Virus record (IMG/VR): IMGVR_UViG_3300049001_000005
Span: 1 to 26,764 of that record
Reading direction: 5' to 3' (one strand)
Source of the DNA: a virus
DNA length: 26,764 bases
Part shown: positions 7,729-14,276 of the stretch, piece after piece
How positions within the stretch are numbered: the first letter of the stretch is position 1
Layout: each line of letters opens with the position of its first letter
Translations under genes and position numbers: made by a program
Notes under the pieces: model-generated
What the model was told of the DNA's origin: nothing
Databases searched by the model: none
Seen by the model: only the letters and a program-made list of their open reading frames with translations

Positions 7729-7982
7729 TGCAAGACAAAGTAAAGATGCTCCGGGGCGCGCGCGATCAAGCGCGCGTCCTCGGGGACCGCTCACTGGAAG
7801 CGGCAATGACAGCGGACCTTGAACGCATGGGCGTCAGGGACGAACCGGAGCCCGTCACGGGCCTGGAGACGGTTGTACCAGAACTGTTGGAGTTTGCGGT
7901 ACCACGCAAGAGTGGCCGACCGAAGTTGCCACGGTGCGAGCACAACATGATCGTTGGACGGTGCCCGGAATGCGGGGACTAA
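7728..7982 (+). CDS. Small protein with C-terminal Cys/His cluster
   Basis: An 84-residue protein starting at GTG in a TAGTG overlap with the preceding stop, which suggests translational coupling. The first half is a charged helix (DKVKMLRGARDQARVLGDRSLEAAMTADLERMG). The middle is acidic and Pro/Val-rich. The end, SGRPKLPRCEHNMIVGRCPECGD, carries Cys, His and CxxC, enough ligands for one zinc. The layout (helix, linker, zinc knuckle) suggests a small nucleic-acid- or protein-binding factor. I do not recognise a family and the function is unknown. Confidence 0.65.
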   Translation: MQDKVKMLRGARDQARVLGDRSLEAAMTADLERMGVRDEPEPVTGLETVVPELLEFAVPRKSGRPKLPRCEHNMIVGRCPECGD

Positions 7983-8058
7983 CGCTGCGGAGTCGTCACG
8001 AGGAATGGCGGACGCGGCTCATCTTGTGCAACGGTGTAAAGCAGAATGGCAGTTGGCA

Positions 8059-8511
8059 CTATGCCGCCCAAATTTCGTAGATGAACGCGCCAAAGGCATC
8101 ATTCGCAATGGCGTTATTCGGCCCACCGTATTTGAGCCCGGTCGCGGCGACGAGTGTTTCGACTCCGTAGGCTGCGTCCCATGTCTTCGCTTGCGAGGGC
8201 GTCAGGTTCTCAATGACGCATGATGCTTCGTGACGAACGAGGGCAGTCGCGACAGCAGTGTTCTTGAGCGCCCCTAGCGGATCCAGGCGGCAGATCACCG
8301 TTGAACCCTCCAGAACTCCCAGCAGAATTGATGGGAACGTTGTGGCGCCGTGCACGCTGCCGGCCAACCTCACGAGGACTCGGCCGCTGGATGGGACCGT
8401 GAACACGATTCGCAGATTCGTCGTGTCGAGCGCAGTCATCGCAAGCGTAGCGGCGGTGCTCTTCGTGACGGCTACCGCGGGGTCGTAAACCTTGGATCCG
8501 AGACAAGCCAT
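8059..8511 (-). CDS. Minus-strand beta-rich virion-like protein
   Basis: A 150-residue protein encoded against the direction of every other gene here. Its sequence is coherent: MACLGSKVYDPAVAVTKSTA, then NLRIVFTVPSSGRVLVRLAG, FPSILLGVLEGSTVICRLDP and a C-terminus FIYEIWAA. The alternation of strands and turns and the Ala/Thr/Val content match the neighbouring plus-strand structural proteins, so I take it as a decoration or fibre-like protein. No plus-strand ORF over this stretch is believable. The ATG follows a TAG directly (TAGATG), with only a weak GGA as ribosome site. It needs its own leftward promoter, or inversion of the segment, to be expressed. Imperfect inverted repeats lie at its two ends. 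Confidence 0.75.
   Translation of the reverse strand: MACLGSKVYDPAVAVTKSTAATLAMTALDTTNLRIVFTVPSSGRVLVRLAGSVHGATTFPSILLGVLEGSTVICRLDPLGALKNTAVATALVRHEASCVIENLTPSQAKTWDAAYGVETLVAATGLKYGGPNNAIANDAFGAFIYEIWAA
8072..8083 (+). repeat. Left copy of an imperfect inverted repeat around the minus-strand gene
   Basis: ATTTCGTAGATG matches the reverse complement of 8509-8520 at 11 of 12 bases. A TATGC at 8060-8064 also has a partner (8526-8530 on the other strand), with unequal spacing between the blocks. This copy lies inside the last codons of the minus-strand gene. Confidence 0.4.
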
Positions 8512-8520
8512 CTACGCAAT
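8509..8520 (-). repeat. Right copy of the imperfect inverted repeat
   Basis: Read on the minus strand this is ATTGCGTAGATG, where the final ATG is the start codon of the minus-strand gene. It pairs with 8072-8083 (11 of 12 bases) across 425 bases of intervening sequence. Confidence 0.4.
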
Positions 8521-8585
8521 CCGTTGCATAGCCATGTTTCTAGACTATCAGATAGGTGTAGGTGCGCCAATCGGGAGGGGTCGGT
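8512..8585. promoter_or_regulatory. Divergent intergenic region, possible weak promoter
   Basis: A 74-base gap between two divergent starts, the only such arrangement in the window. On the plus strand TTGCAT (8524-8529) and TATCAG (8546-8551), 16 bases apart, are a poor -35/-10 pair. Nothing better is visible on the minus strand. A strong ribosome site GGGAGGGG (8573-8580) serves the plus-strand gene at 8586. Promoter activity is a guess from the geometry. Confidence 0.25.
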
Positions 8586-8807
8586 ATGCACACCGCGATA
8601 TACGCCGATCTCATGGAGGCCGTGAATGCTGGAAAGATCGTGGCTATTGCGCCGGGTGTAGATGAAGCTGGTAACCCCGCCATCGCAATTGTCACGGGCG
8701 CCCTAGAACCTGTGCATAAGATGTACTTGAGCTCCGCTAGTTCCGTGCAGATCGCGTGCATAGCGATTCGTGCCGTCGCGCAAGTACGTGAGCAGTACGG
8801 GATCTGA
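8586..8807 (+). CDS. Small protein of unknown function
   Basis: A 73-residue protein starting at ATG with GGGAGGGG five bases upstream; an in-frame GTG at 8562 lacks such a site. It is soluble, with one predicted helix (YADLMEAVNAGK), short hydrophobic strands (IVAIAPGV, PAIAIVTGA) and a C-terminal helix (SSVQIACIAIRAVAQVREQYG). The mixed alpha-beta composition differs from its beta-rich neighbours. It lies one base before the GTG of the next gene. I do not recognise it. Confidence 0.6.
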   Translation: MHTAIYADLMEAVNAGKIVAIAPGVDEAGNPAIAIVTGALEPVHKMYLSSASSVQIACIAIRAVAQVREQYGI

Positions 8808-8808
8808 G

Positions 8809-9486
8809 GTGCCACGCCTAACTCCGCCTTCGCTGATCTCTTATACGGAGGTCGCGTACAGCCTGACGACGAATCCGATGGTATCCACATCCATTACATG
8901 GCTGACTGGCGATGTGATTGTCGTACTGGCCGTGTCGGAAAACGCGGGGACGATTGCCCTTCCAACGGCCACGGGCTTGACGTTCGTGTCCCAGCAGTTG
9001 AATACGGCGGCGGGTACATGTGCTTCGCAGGGTGCTGCTGCTATCGCAGGGTCCGGTAGTTCCGCGACCGTCTCCTGTAGCGATGGGGCAGGCGCGGTGC
9101 GCCACGGGATGGGCGTGTGGGTGTGGCGTGGCTCTGACGGGATTGGGACGGCTGCGATCGAGCAGCACACCGCGACGAAGGTCAAGAGCGTAACCCCAGC
9201 GGACACGCACTCCGCGTTCTGCTGGACGGTTGCAGACTTTAGCGCGGCAGCCGTGGGCGCAGCGGTGTTGACGCCGACTCCGACGACGGTGCAGGAATCC
9301 GCGCAGCAGGCCAGTCATTTCACGATCTTCTCGGGCAACCTCAACGATCAGGCATCGGCCGCGGCGTTCAACGTCGGTATTTCGGGTGGTACGTCTGTCG
9401 GGCCGTTCTCGATTGTGGGGATAGAAGTGTTGGGGGTAACGGCGCCACTCGTGACAACGCAATTGGGAGGGATCGGATATGGCTAA
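8809..9486 (+). CDS. Beta-rich virion protein, probable fibre or decoration
   Basis: A 225-residue protein from GTG 8809, one base after the preceding stop; the frame is open further upstream but only inside the previous gene. It is Ala/Thr/Ser/Gly-rich with repeated strand patterns: TWLTGDVIVVLAVSENAGTI, GLTFVSQQ, GMGVWVWRGSDGIG, HSAFCWTVADFSAAAVGAA and FSIVGIEVLGV. The order fits a single beta-sandwich domain like those of phage surface proteins. The C-terminus ends in Gly-rich GGIGYG. It overlaps the next gene by 8 bases. The structural role is inferred from composition and position; no enzyme motif is visible. Confidence 0.65.
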   Translation: MPRLTPPSLISYTEVAYSLTTNPMVSTSITWLTGDVIVVLAVSENAGTIALPTATGLTFVSQQLNTAAGTCASQGAAAIAGSGSSATVSCSDGAGAVRHGMGVWVWRGSDGIGTAAIEQHTATKVKSVTPADTHSAFCWTVADFSAAAVGAAVLTPTPTTVQESAQQASHFTIFSGNLNDQASAAAFNVGISGGTSVGPFSIVGIEVLGVTAPLVTTQLGGIGYG

Positions 9487-9919
9487 ATATTCAGCCGGTG
9501 CCATAGCGACTGGCGCAGGTTCAACGACGCTTCCCACGATGACGTTGTATTCAACTGCGTCAGTGGGGCCGAAGATCCGCGAGATAGCGATGTTCAACTC
9601 AACGGCCACGGCGTGTGTATATGAACTCGTGACGTTCTCGACAGCGGGAACGCAGGGTGCCTCTATTGGTACCCCGGGAACCTGGGACCCTGGGCAGGGT
9701 GCCGCGGCGTGTGCGTTGAAGCACGCCAGCTCATCGACGGCGCCCACGGTTGCGGCGCGGCTGGGAATCCTGTTTCCACTGGCGGCGGCAGTAGGGTCGG
9801 GTGTTATTCGTCAGTTCAACGATCTTGCGATAGCGATTGGCACCGGCAATGGCCTTGGACTCCTAGTCCATACGGGCACGGGCCAGTTATGCGACATTGA
9901 TATCACATGGCTCGAATGA
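9479..9919 (+). CDS. Small beta-rich virion protein
   Basis: A 146-residue protein with ribosome site GGAGGGA (9467-9473) before ATG. The motif KIREIAMFNSTATACVYELVTFSTAGTQG and the ending GLLVHTGTGQLCDIDITWLE are typical of compact beta structural proteins in phage. I believe I have seen this style of small protein beside capsid genes in phages of high-GC hosts, but I cannot name a family. It has no membrane segment or signal peptide. The small HTH gene overlaps its last 13 bases. Confidence 0.65.
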   Translation: MAKYSAGAIATGAGSTTLPTMTLYSTASVGPKIREIAMFNSTATACVYELVTFSTAGTQGASIGTPGTWDPGQGAAACALKHASSSTAPTVAARLGILFPLAAAVGSGVIRQFNDLAIAIGTGNGLGLLVHTGTGQLCDIDITWLE

Positions 9920-10107
9920 GTAGCCTATATGGAGAGACGGGACCCAATGCCAAACTCACAGAGGCGCAGGTGTTGGCCATTATCGAAGACCTTGGGCATG
10001 TGCCACGCGAAAGCCAGAGAGTCATTGGAGAGCGCTATGGCATCAAGCAAGCACAAGTCAGTAGGATCATGCTTAGGCAGGCATGGGGGCATCTCTGGAT
10101 TGAGTAA
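9907..10107 (+). CDS. Stand-alone helix-turn-helix DNA-binding protein
   Basis: A 66-residue protein that is almost one DNA-binding module. GPNAKLTEAQVLAIIEDLG is followed by a resolvase-like helix-turn-helix, RVIGERYGIKQAQVSRIMLRQAWGHL. The 'NAKLT-QV' opening and the 'W-HL' ending are like the HTH module attached to many phage HNH homing endonucleases, but no nuclease domain is present. It may be the leftover of a homing gene or a small regulator. It overlaps the previous gene by 13 bases and precedes the repeat protein by three bases, an unusual place for a regulator. Confidence 0.7.
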   Translation: MARMSSLYGETGPNAKLTEAQVLAIIEDLGHVPRESQRVIGERYGIKQAQVSRIMLRQAWGHLWIE

Positions 10108-10110
10108 TCA

Positions 10111-11526
10111 GTGAGCAACTTCGTCCGCTATCCGGTCCCAACGACGAAAGCCGGAGTAGGCGGCAGCGGACGAGTAATTGCCGTTGCGGTATCGGGCGGT
10201 GTCACACCGGCCAGTATCACAGCGCAACTCGACGGCGCGGGGACGCTCGCCGGAGGACTCACTGCACCAACTCTTATCACTGCAACACTTGCGGGCACTG
10301 GGACTGCGACAGGGGGCCTTACAGCACCGTCACTTGTGATGGGGACTCTTGCCGGGACCAGCACGCAGGCCGGTGCTCTGACCGCAGCCTCCCTGATATC
10401 GGGGACGTTGGCGGGCACCGGAGCCTTGACGGGTGGCGTAACTGCCACGGCATTGATCTCCGCGACATTGGCGGGGATTGGTTCGCTGACAGCAGGCGTG
10501 GCAGCGCAAACGTATTTCACCGCGACGCTCGCCGGCACTTCGACGCTGGCGGGTGGCGTCACGGCGCCAAGCTTGCTAACGGCAACCCTTGCGGGCATTG
10601 GAAGCCAATCGGCTGCCCTGACTGCTCCGGCTCTCGTGACCTCAACGCTTGCCGGGGTCGGAACGCTCACGGGCGTCGTGCAAGCTCAGGCGCTCATCAC
10701 GGGCACGCTCGCCGGAACGGGAAACCTGACCGCTGGCGTGACGGCGACGAGCCTCATGTCTGCGACGTTGGCCGGCGTCGCAACGCTCAGCGCTGGCCTG
10801 ACCGCCACTGCCCTGCTCTCCGCCACGCTGGCGGGTGTCAGCACCTTGAGCACAAACGTCACAGTGCCCGGCGTGGCGGTCCTGACCGCCACATTGGACG
10901 GCACGAGCACCCTGACGGCCGGCGTGACCGCGAAGGCACTGCTTAGCGCCACGCTGGACGGTGCTGGAAGCCTCTCAGGAGCCCTGACAGCTAGGGCTCT
11001 GCTGTCCAGCACCCTTGCGGGCCTGGGGAGCCTCAGCGGGGCCTCGACGGCTCCGGGGCTGGTCACGGCGACGCTGGTAGGGACCGGGAGCCTGACGAGC
11101 GGGCTCATCGCCTCTTCGTTGATCGTCGGGACGCTGGTCGGTACATCCACGCTGAGCGGCGCCACCACAGCGCCAGCGCTGATTTCGAGCACGCTCACGG
11201 GGCTTGGAACGCTCACGGGCAACGTCACGGTCCCCGGTAACTCTCCGATCTCCGCAACGCTGAATGGCACGAGCACGCTCAGCGGTGGACTGACCGCTAG
11301 GACGTTGCTAAGCGCAGCGCTAGCGGGCACATCGACGCTGGCGGGCACGATCTCCACGTCGCAGCAGCTCACCGCGACGCTGGCCGGAACCGGGACATTG
11401 GCGGGGACCGTCACCTTCATCTTGCCCGTTGGGCGACTGGAGGACGGGTCGGGCGTAACGCTGATCGAGGGTAGTGCGGGTTCAAGTCCCGTTGAAGGCG
11501 CCCTGACTCCACTAATGATCGAATAG
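10111..11526 (+). CDS. Repeat protein of twenty 20-22-residue units, probable beta-solenoid virion fibre
   Basis: A 471-residue protein dominated by twenty tandem units (residues 36-438). Most have 20 residues, two have 22 and the last has 19. The consensus is roughly [I/L/V][S/T]ATLAGTGTLTGGLTAPAL. The constant spacing of hydrophobic, small and Gly positions suggests one turn or strand pair per unit, as in a beta-solenoid or a trimeric beta-prism shaft. Residues 1-35 form a short leader, and the C-terminus (RLEDGSGVTLIEGS onward) a small cap with an E-D-G-S-G motif seen at the ends of some phage proteins. The start is GTG, and a GGAGGG for the next gene follows the stop. Position suggests a head fibre or neck whisker; a tail fibre is possible. 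Confidence 0.75.
   Translation: MSNFVRYPVPTTKAGVGGSGRVIAVAVSGGVTPASITAQLDGAGTLAGGLTAPTLITATLAGTGTATGGLTAPSLVMGTLAGTSTQAGALTAASLISGTLAGTGALTGGVTATALISATLAGIGSLTAGVAAQTYFTATLAGTSTLAGGVTAPSLLTATLAGIGSQSAALTAPALVTSTLAGVGTLTGVVQAQALITGTLAGTGNLTAGVTATSLMSATLAGVATLSAGLTATALLSATLAGVSTLSTNVTVPGVAVLTATLDGTSTLTAGVTAKALLSATLDGAGSLSGALTARALLSSTLAGLGSLSGASTAPGLVTATLVGTGSLTSGLIASSLIVGTLVGTSTLSGATTAPALISSTLTGLGTLTGNVTVPGNSPISATLNGTSTLSGGLTARTLLSAALAGTSTLAGTISTSQQLTATLAGTGTLAGTVTFILPVGRLEDGSGVTLIEGSAGSSPVEGALTPLMIE
10216..11424 (+). repeat. Twenty tandem ~60-bp coding repeats
   Basis: The DNA under the repeat protein has a 60-bp period (66 bp in the two 22-residue units, 57 bp in the last). Units are much more alike as protein than as DNA: synonymous positions vary freely, e.g. 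TTGGCGGG, CTCGCCGG and CTTGCGGG for the same Leu-Ala-Gly. The array is therefore old and held by selection on the protein, not a recent slippage expansion. Confidence 0.85.
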
Positions 11527-11537
11527 GAGGGAACCCA

Positions 11538-12533
11538 ATGCCGCAAACCGTATTGAGCAACCTTGAGCGGCGAACACTGGGCAACCTGTCTATTCCGCGC
11601 AACGTTGACGACCTCGTGAATCACCTACGTAGCCATGCACCCGCGTCAGCCGAGCAGGTTGACGAACTGCTACGCGGCGACCTCACTGAACTGGGATGGG
11701 TCCACAAGATCGGTACGGCCGACGATCCCGCGAAGCTCGCGAGCGCCATGCAAAAGCACAAGGCAACGATGGACCTTCCCGACGAGAAAGCCGACATCTA
11801 CGCACGTCGGATGCTGCGTCCTAATCTGAAGTGGCGGATGGATGGCGACTTGTGGATGCTGACGAAGGAGGGGCTTGCGGAGTTGCACAAGCCCCCGCCT
11901 GACGAGAAGCCGCCCGCGACGCCGAGCGAGGTGCAGACCGCAGTCGATACCGAATGGGCGCGTGTGCATCGCGGGGAGTTCATCCCCGGTGAAACATCGC
12001 TAACGAATGCGCTACTAGAAGGGGAGTTCATTCACTGGTTCAACCTCGTCGCTGACGATTGCGAACAACGATGGAACGTGCGTCCCGTTCCACCCATCGC
12101 TGGGGGTGCCTCCGGTTGGTCAGATGCGACCGAGGTAACCATCATCGATTGGGAGAATCAAAAGACCGCAACGCCTGCGTTGGTTGATCCGTTCTACGTG
12201 GCACTATCGATTCTTGCGTTGACAGATGCTGACACGGGAACCACGACGGGCGACGGATCACACGTTCCGACGTACACCGGCTACGCACGTAAGAGTGTCG
12301 CTGCGTCGGATATGAACGCTGCTTCATCCGGTGCGGGCTCAGCGGCGAATGCGAACGCCATTACGTTTGCGGCTTGCACGGCCGGTTCGAGTACGTGTAT
12401 CGCGCTGGGACAGTGCTCCGCGAGCACTGTGGGGATTCTCCGCAAGTGGTGTGATATTACGTCAACGGTGGTCAGCACCACTCAGACTCCCGCCACACTC
12501 GCTGTTGGCGCCTATGTGACAACCGCGGCCTAG
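11538..12533 (+). CDS. Two-part virion-associated protein: winged-helix-like N-terminus, beta-rich C-terminus
   Basis: A 331-residue protein with GGAGGG ten bases before ATG. Residues 1 to about 115 are alpha-helical and look like two winged-helix units (DDLVNHLRSHAPASAEQVDELLRGDLTELGWVHKIG, then GDLWMLTKEGLAELHKPP). A Pro-rich linker near residues 115-128 follows, then a stretch with EWARVHRGEFIPGE and FIHWFNLVADDCEQRW. The last ~120 residues (DPFYVALSILALTDADTG, HVPTYTGYARKSV, ANANAITFAACTAG, TPATLAVGAYVTTAA) match the style of a common phage structural domain in the tail-fibre or decoration class. The fusion is odd: such N-termini bind DNA or proteins, while the C-terminus is virion-like. 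Function is not known. Confidence 0.65.
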   Translation: MPQTVLSNLERRTLGNLSIPRNVDDLVNHLRSHAPASAEQVDELLRGDLTELGWVHKIGTADDPAKLASAMQKHKATMDLPDEKADIYARRMLRPNLKWRMDGDLWMLTKEGLAELHKPPPDEKPPATPSEVQTAVDTEWARVHRGEFIPGETSLTNALLEGEFIHWFNLVADDCEQRWNVRPVPPIAGGASGWSDATEVTIIDWENQKTATPALVDPFYVALSILALTDADTGTTTGDGSHVPTYTGYARKSVAASDMNAASSGAGSAANANAITFAACTAGSSTCIALGQCSASTVGILRKWCDITSTVVSTTQTPATLAVGAYVTTAA

Positions 12534-12536
12534 CTC

Positions 12537-13406
12537 ATGGCTTTCACGCGCATCGTCCAAAGTCGAGGCGCGACCCTAACTCATACGTTCTATTCGGATG
12601 GAACGGCCACGAACCCGTCACCGGACTCCGCGACCATCGGCATTACGCACGATGACGGGACGGTGCTTGTCGCGGCAGGTACCTCCACGACTGACACGGG
12701 TACCGGAACCGTTACGTATACGCTGACGCCAACACAGACCGCGGCGCTCGACATCCTGAAGGTAACGTGGACCGCGACGTTTGGCGGACAGTCCCAGGGA
12801 TTCGTCGACTACGTGGAGATCCGCGGCGACGTGCTGTTCACGGTTGCGGACGCTAGGACGATCAAGCCACTCGACAGCGTAACGAGCTACCCCACAGCGA
12901 TGATCGTCGCGGCGCGCATACTCGCGGAAACCGCGCTGGAAGAGGCATGCGTAGTCCCGTTCGTCCCGACGTACTTCAAGTGCACCCTGGACGGCAACGG
13001 CAAAACGGACATTCTGCTTCCCATCACGCGACCGTTGACAATCACGTCAGCAACGATCAACGGAACCGCGATCACCGTTTCAGATATAGACCTGTACGAT
13101 ACTGGCGCTCTCTACTTTGGTACGGGCTGGACGCTCGGACTAAGAGCGAGCCGTCAGAATATCGTCATCACCGGCACGCACGGCTACGCTGCTCCCCCGC
13201 CTCGCGTCAGTCGTGCGTGCCTGCTACTCGCGAAAAGGTTCCTGGTTGACTCCCCGGTGAGCGATAGGGCCACTTCGTTGACGACGCAGGACGGCACCAC
13301 ACAGTTCCTTGTGACAGCAGGGGTTAGACAGGCTATGACCGACCTTCCTGAATGTAACGCTTGCGTTGATATCTACGGGGTTCGGCGTGCGTACGCCATC
13401 GCCTAA
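12537..13406 (+). CDS. Head-tail connector (adaptor, gp6-like) with N-terminal beta domain
   Basis: The adaptor forms a ring under the portal and starts the connector. The helical core at about residues 100-145 (FTVADARTIKPLDSVTSYPTAMIVAARILAETALEEACVVPFVP) and the strand block KTDILLPITRPLTITSATINGT fit gp6-like adaptors, as does the late helix PRVSRACLLLAKRFLVDSP. Residues 1 to about 95 are an extra beta-rich domain (TLTHTFYSDGTATNPSPDSATIGITHDDGT...) that resembles Ig-like or BppU-type domains found fused to such proteins. The start follows the previous stop by three bases, and the end overlaps the next start (TAATG). This is the first gene after the fibre-like island and restores the canonical order. 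Confidence 0.82.
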   Translation: MAFTRIVQSRGATLTHTFYSDGTATNPSPDSATIGITHDDGTVLVAAGTSTTDTGTGTVTYTLTPTQTAALDILKVTWTATFGGQSQGFVDYVEIRGDVLFTVADARTIKPLDSVTSYPTAMIVAARILAETALEEACVVPFVPTYFKCTLDGNGKTDILLPITRPLTITSATINGTAITVSDIDLYDTGALYFGTGWTLGLRASRQNIVITGTHGYAAPPPRVSRACLLLAKRFLVDSPVSDRATSLTTQDGTTQFLVTAGVRQAMTDLPECNACVDIYGVRRAYAIA

Positions 13407-13855
13407 TGGCGTACAGCACGATCCCCGCCGCGAAAGCGCAGCTCGTTGACACGACGCTACCGGCACGTGCCGGTCTTACGGGTGTCCTCATCGCATGGGG
13501 CGTCCCAATGGACGAATCGTCAGCGAATCGCGAACGTGTCTACGTTGGAGACGCTACGGGCATCCAACGCGAGTGGGCGCAGCTCGGCCGTTACCGCGTG
13601 GATGAGGACTACCTACTCCCGATCTACGTTGAGGTGTACCAGGAGGGGGACGCCCAGCGCACTTGCGAGGAACGCATGTGGGCCATCGTCGCGGAGATCG
13701 AACAGGCCGCGGTCGTGGACATCACTCTTGCCGGAACCTTGAAGTGGGGCGTCAAGCCGGGACCAATGGACCCGAAGACGTTTCCATACGGGGACGGCTG
13801 GATCGCGCAGGTAACCGTCAGCTTGGAATGCTCGTCGCGTCTACAGGCGACCTAA
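13406..13855 (+). CDS. Probable tail terminator or head-tail joining protein
   Basis: A 149-residue protein translated from a TAATG overlap with the adaptor. The order of elements (N-terminal helix, a basic strand WAQLGRYRVDEDYLLPIYVEVYQEGD, a helix RTCEERMWAIVAEIEQAAV, then strands ending WIAQVTVSLECSSR) is the alpha-beta fold of tail-terminator proteins that cap the tail tube and dock it to the head. Length and place fit. The alternative is another neck protein (stopper). Assignment rests on pattern and context, not on a motif. Confidence 0.7.
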   Translation: MAYSTIPAAKAQLVDTTLPARAGLTGVLIAWGVPMDESSANRERVYVGDATGIQREWAQLGRYRVDEDYLLPIYVEVYQEGDAQRTCEERMWAIVAEIEQAAVVDITLAGTLKWGVKPGPMDPKTFPYGDGWIAQVTVSLECSSRLQAT

Positions 13856-13864
13856 GGAGAACAC

Positions 13865-14035
13865 ATGGCGCACCCACCCTGGTCATTCACGTACAACGGA
13901 GTGGATCAGATCCAGATACCAGCACTGGGTACGGGTGGGGGCCTGATCGTGAACCCGACTGACGTATTCGTCGTCACTGACGCAAGCATTGCCGCGGGAC
14001 TAATCGGGCAAGGGCAATACACCCTAGCCCCATAA
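13865..14035 (+). CDS. Small neck-region protein, 56 residues
   Basis: ATG 13865 has AAGGAGA eight or so bases upstream, and the frame gives MAHPPWSFTYNGVDQIQIPALGTGGG... ending in GQGQYTLAP. It is compact and beta-like, with aromatic and Gly residues and no charge clusters. Small proteins of this kind are frequent between connector and tail-tube genes of phages from high-GC hosts. The function is unknown. Spacing to the next ribosome site is 8-10 bases, so it belongs to the same operon. Confidence 0.6.
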   Translation: MAHPPWSFTYNGVDQIQIPALGTGGGLIVNPTDVFVVTDASIAAGLIGQGQYTLAP

Positions 14036-14055
14036 ACGAAGACGAGGGAGGCCCT

Positions 14056-14250
14056 ATGTCAGATTCATGGAAGTACGTAGGTGATGACGCGCGGGAAATC
14101 CCCGCGCTTCGTATCACCATCAAGCCGGGGGACACGTTCACGGTAGAGGACAAGCAGGTATCCAAGGGGCTTGAGGGCCAAGATGTCTTCGAGAAGGTCA
14201 AGGCGACCTCAACTAGCAAGACAACCACAAAAGACGATACAATTACGTAG
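14056..14250 (+). CDS. Small neck-region protein, 64 residues
   Basis: ATG 14056 follows a good GGGAGG. The N-terminal two thirds (SWKYVGDDAREIPALRITIKPGDTFTVEDKQVSKGLEGQDVFEKV) form a small beta domain with W-Y-G and PGD turns, a layout I associate with short virion proteins near the connector genes. The C-terminus is Thr/Ser/Lys-rich and probably disordered. There is no enzymatic motif. It precedes the second HNH-type gene; without that insertion it would sit directly before the major tail protein. Confidence 0.6.
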   Translation: MSDSWKYVGDDAREIPALRITIKPGDTFTVEDKQVSKGLEGQDVFEKVKATSTSKTTTKDDTIT

Positions 14251-14276
14251 GTACCGGACGAACGAGGCGGGGGCCT

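Noticed and set aside
7970-8080. Possible 36-codon plus-strand ORF in the gap after the 7728 gene, ending in LCNGVKQNGSWHYAAQIS
   Set aside because: Very short, no clear ribosome site and no recognisable family. It does end at the TAG inside the left inverted repeat, so it may be worth a look if the segment inverts.
8818-9747. Long minus-strand ORF of 309 codons opposite the 8809 and 9479 genes
   Set aside because: Arg/Pro/His/Cys-rich translation of the kind made by the complement of high-GC genes; no domain, no ribosome site, and the plus-strand genes are coherent.
11477-11506. A tRNA T-arm-like stretch (GGGTTCAAGTCCC) near the end of the repeat protein gene, as in a tRNA or attachment core
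   Set aside because: Upstream bases do not give D and anticodon arms of tRNA form, and only an imperfect acceptor strand can be paired. The stretch lies in frame inside an intact coding end (EGSAGSSPVEGA). It may be chance; I do not call a tRNA or att site.
10686-11624. Long minus-strand ORF of 312 codons (with another at 10128-10670) opposite the repeat protein
   Set aside because: Its periodic Val/Pro/Ala pattern simply mirrors the repeat array on the other strand. The plus frame has the start, ribosome context and clean protein repeats.
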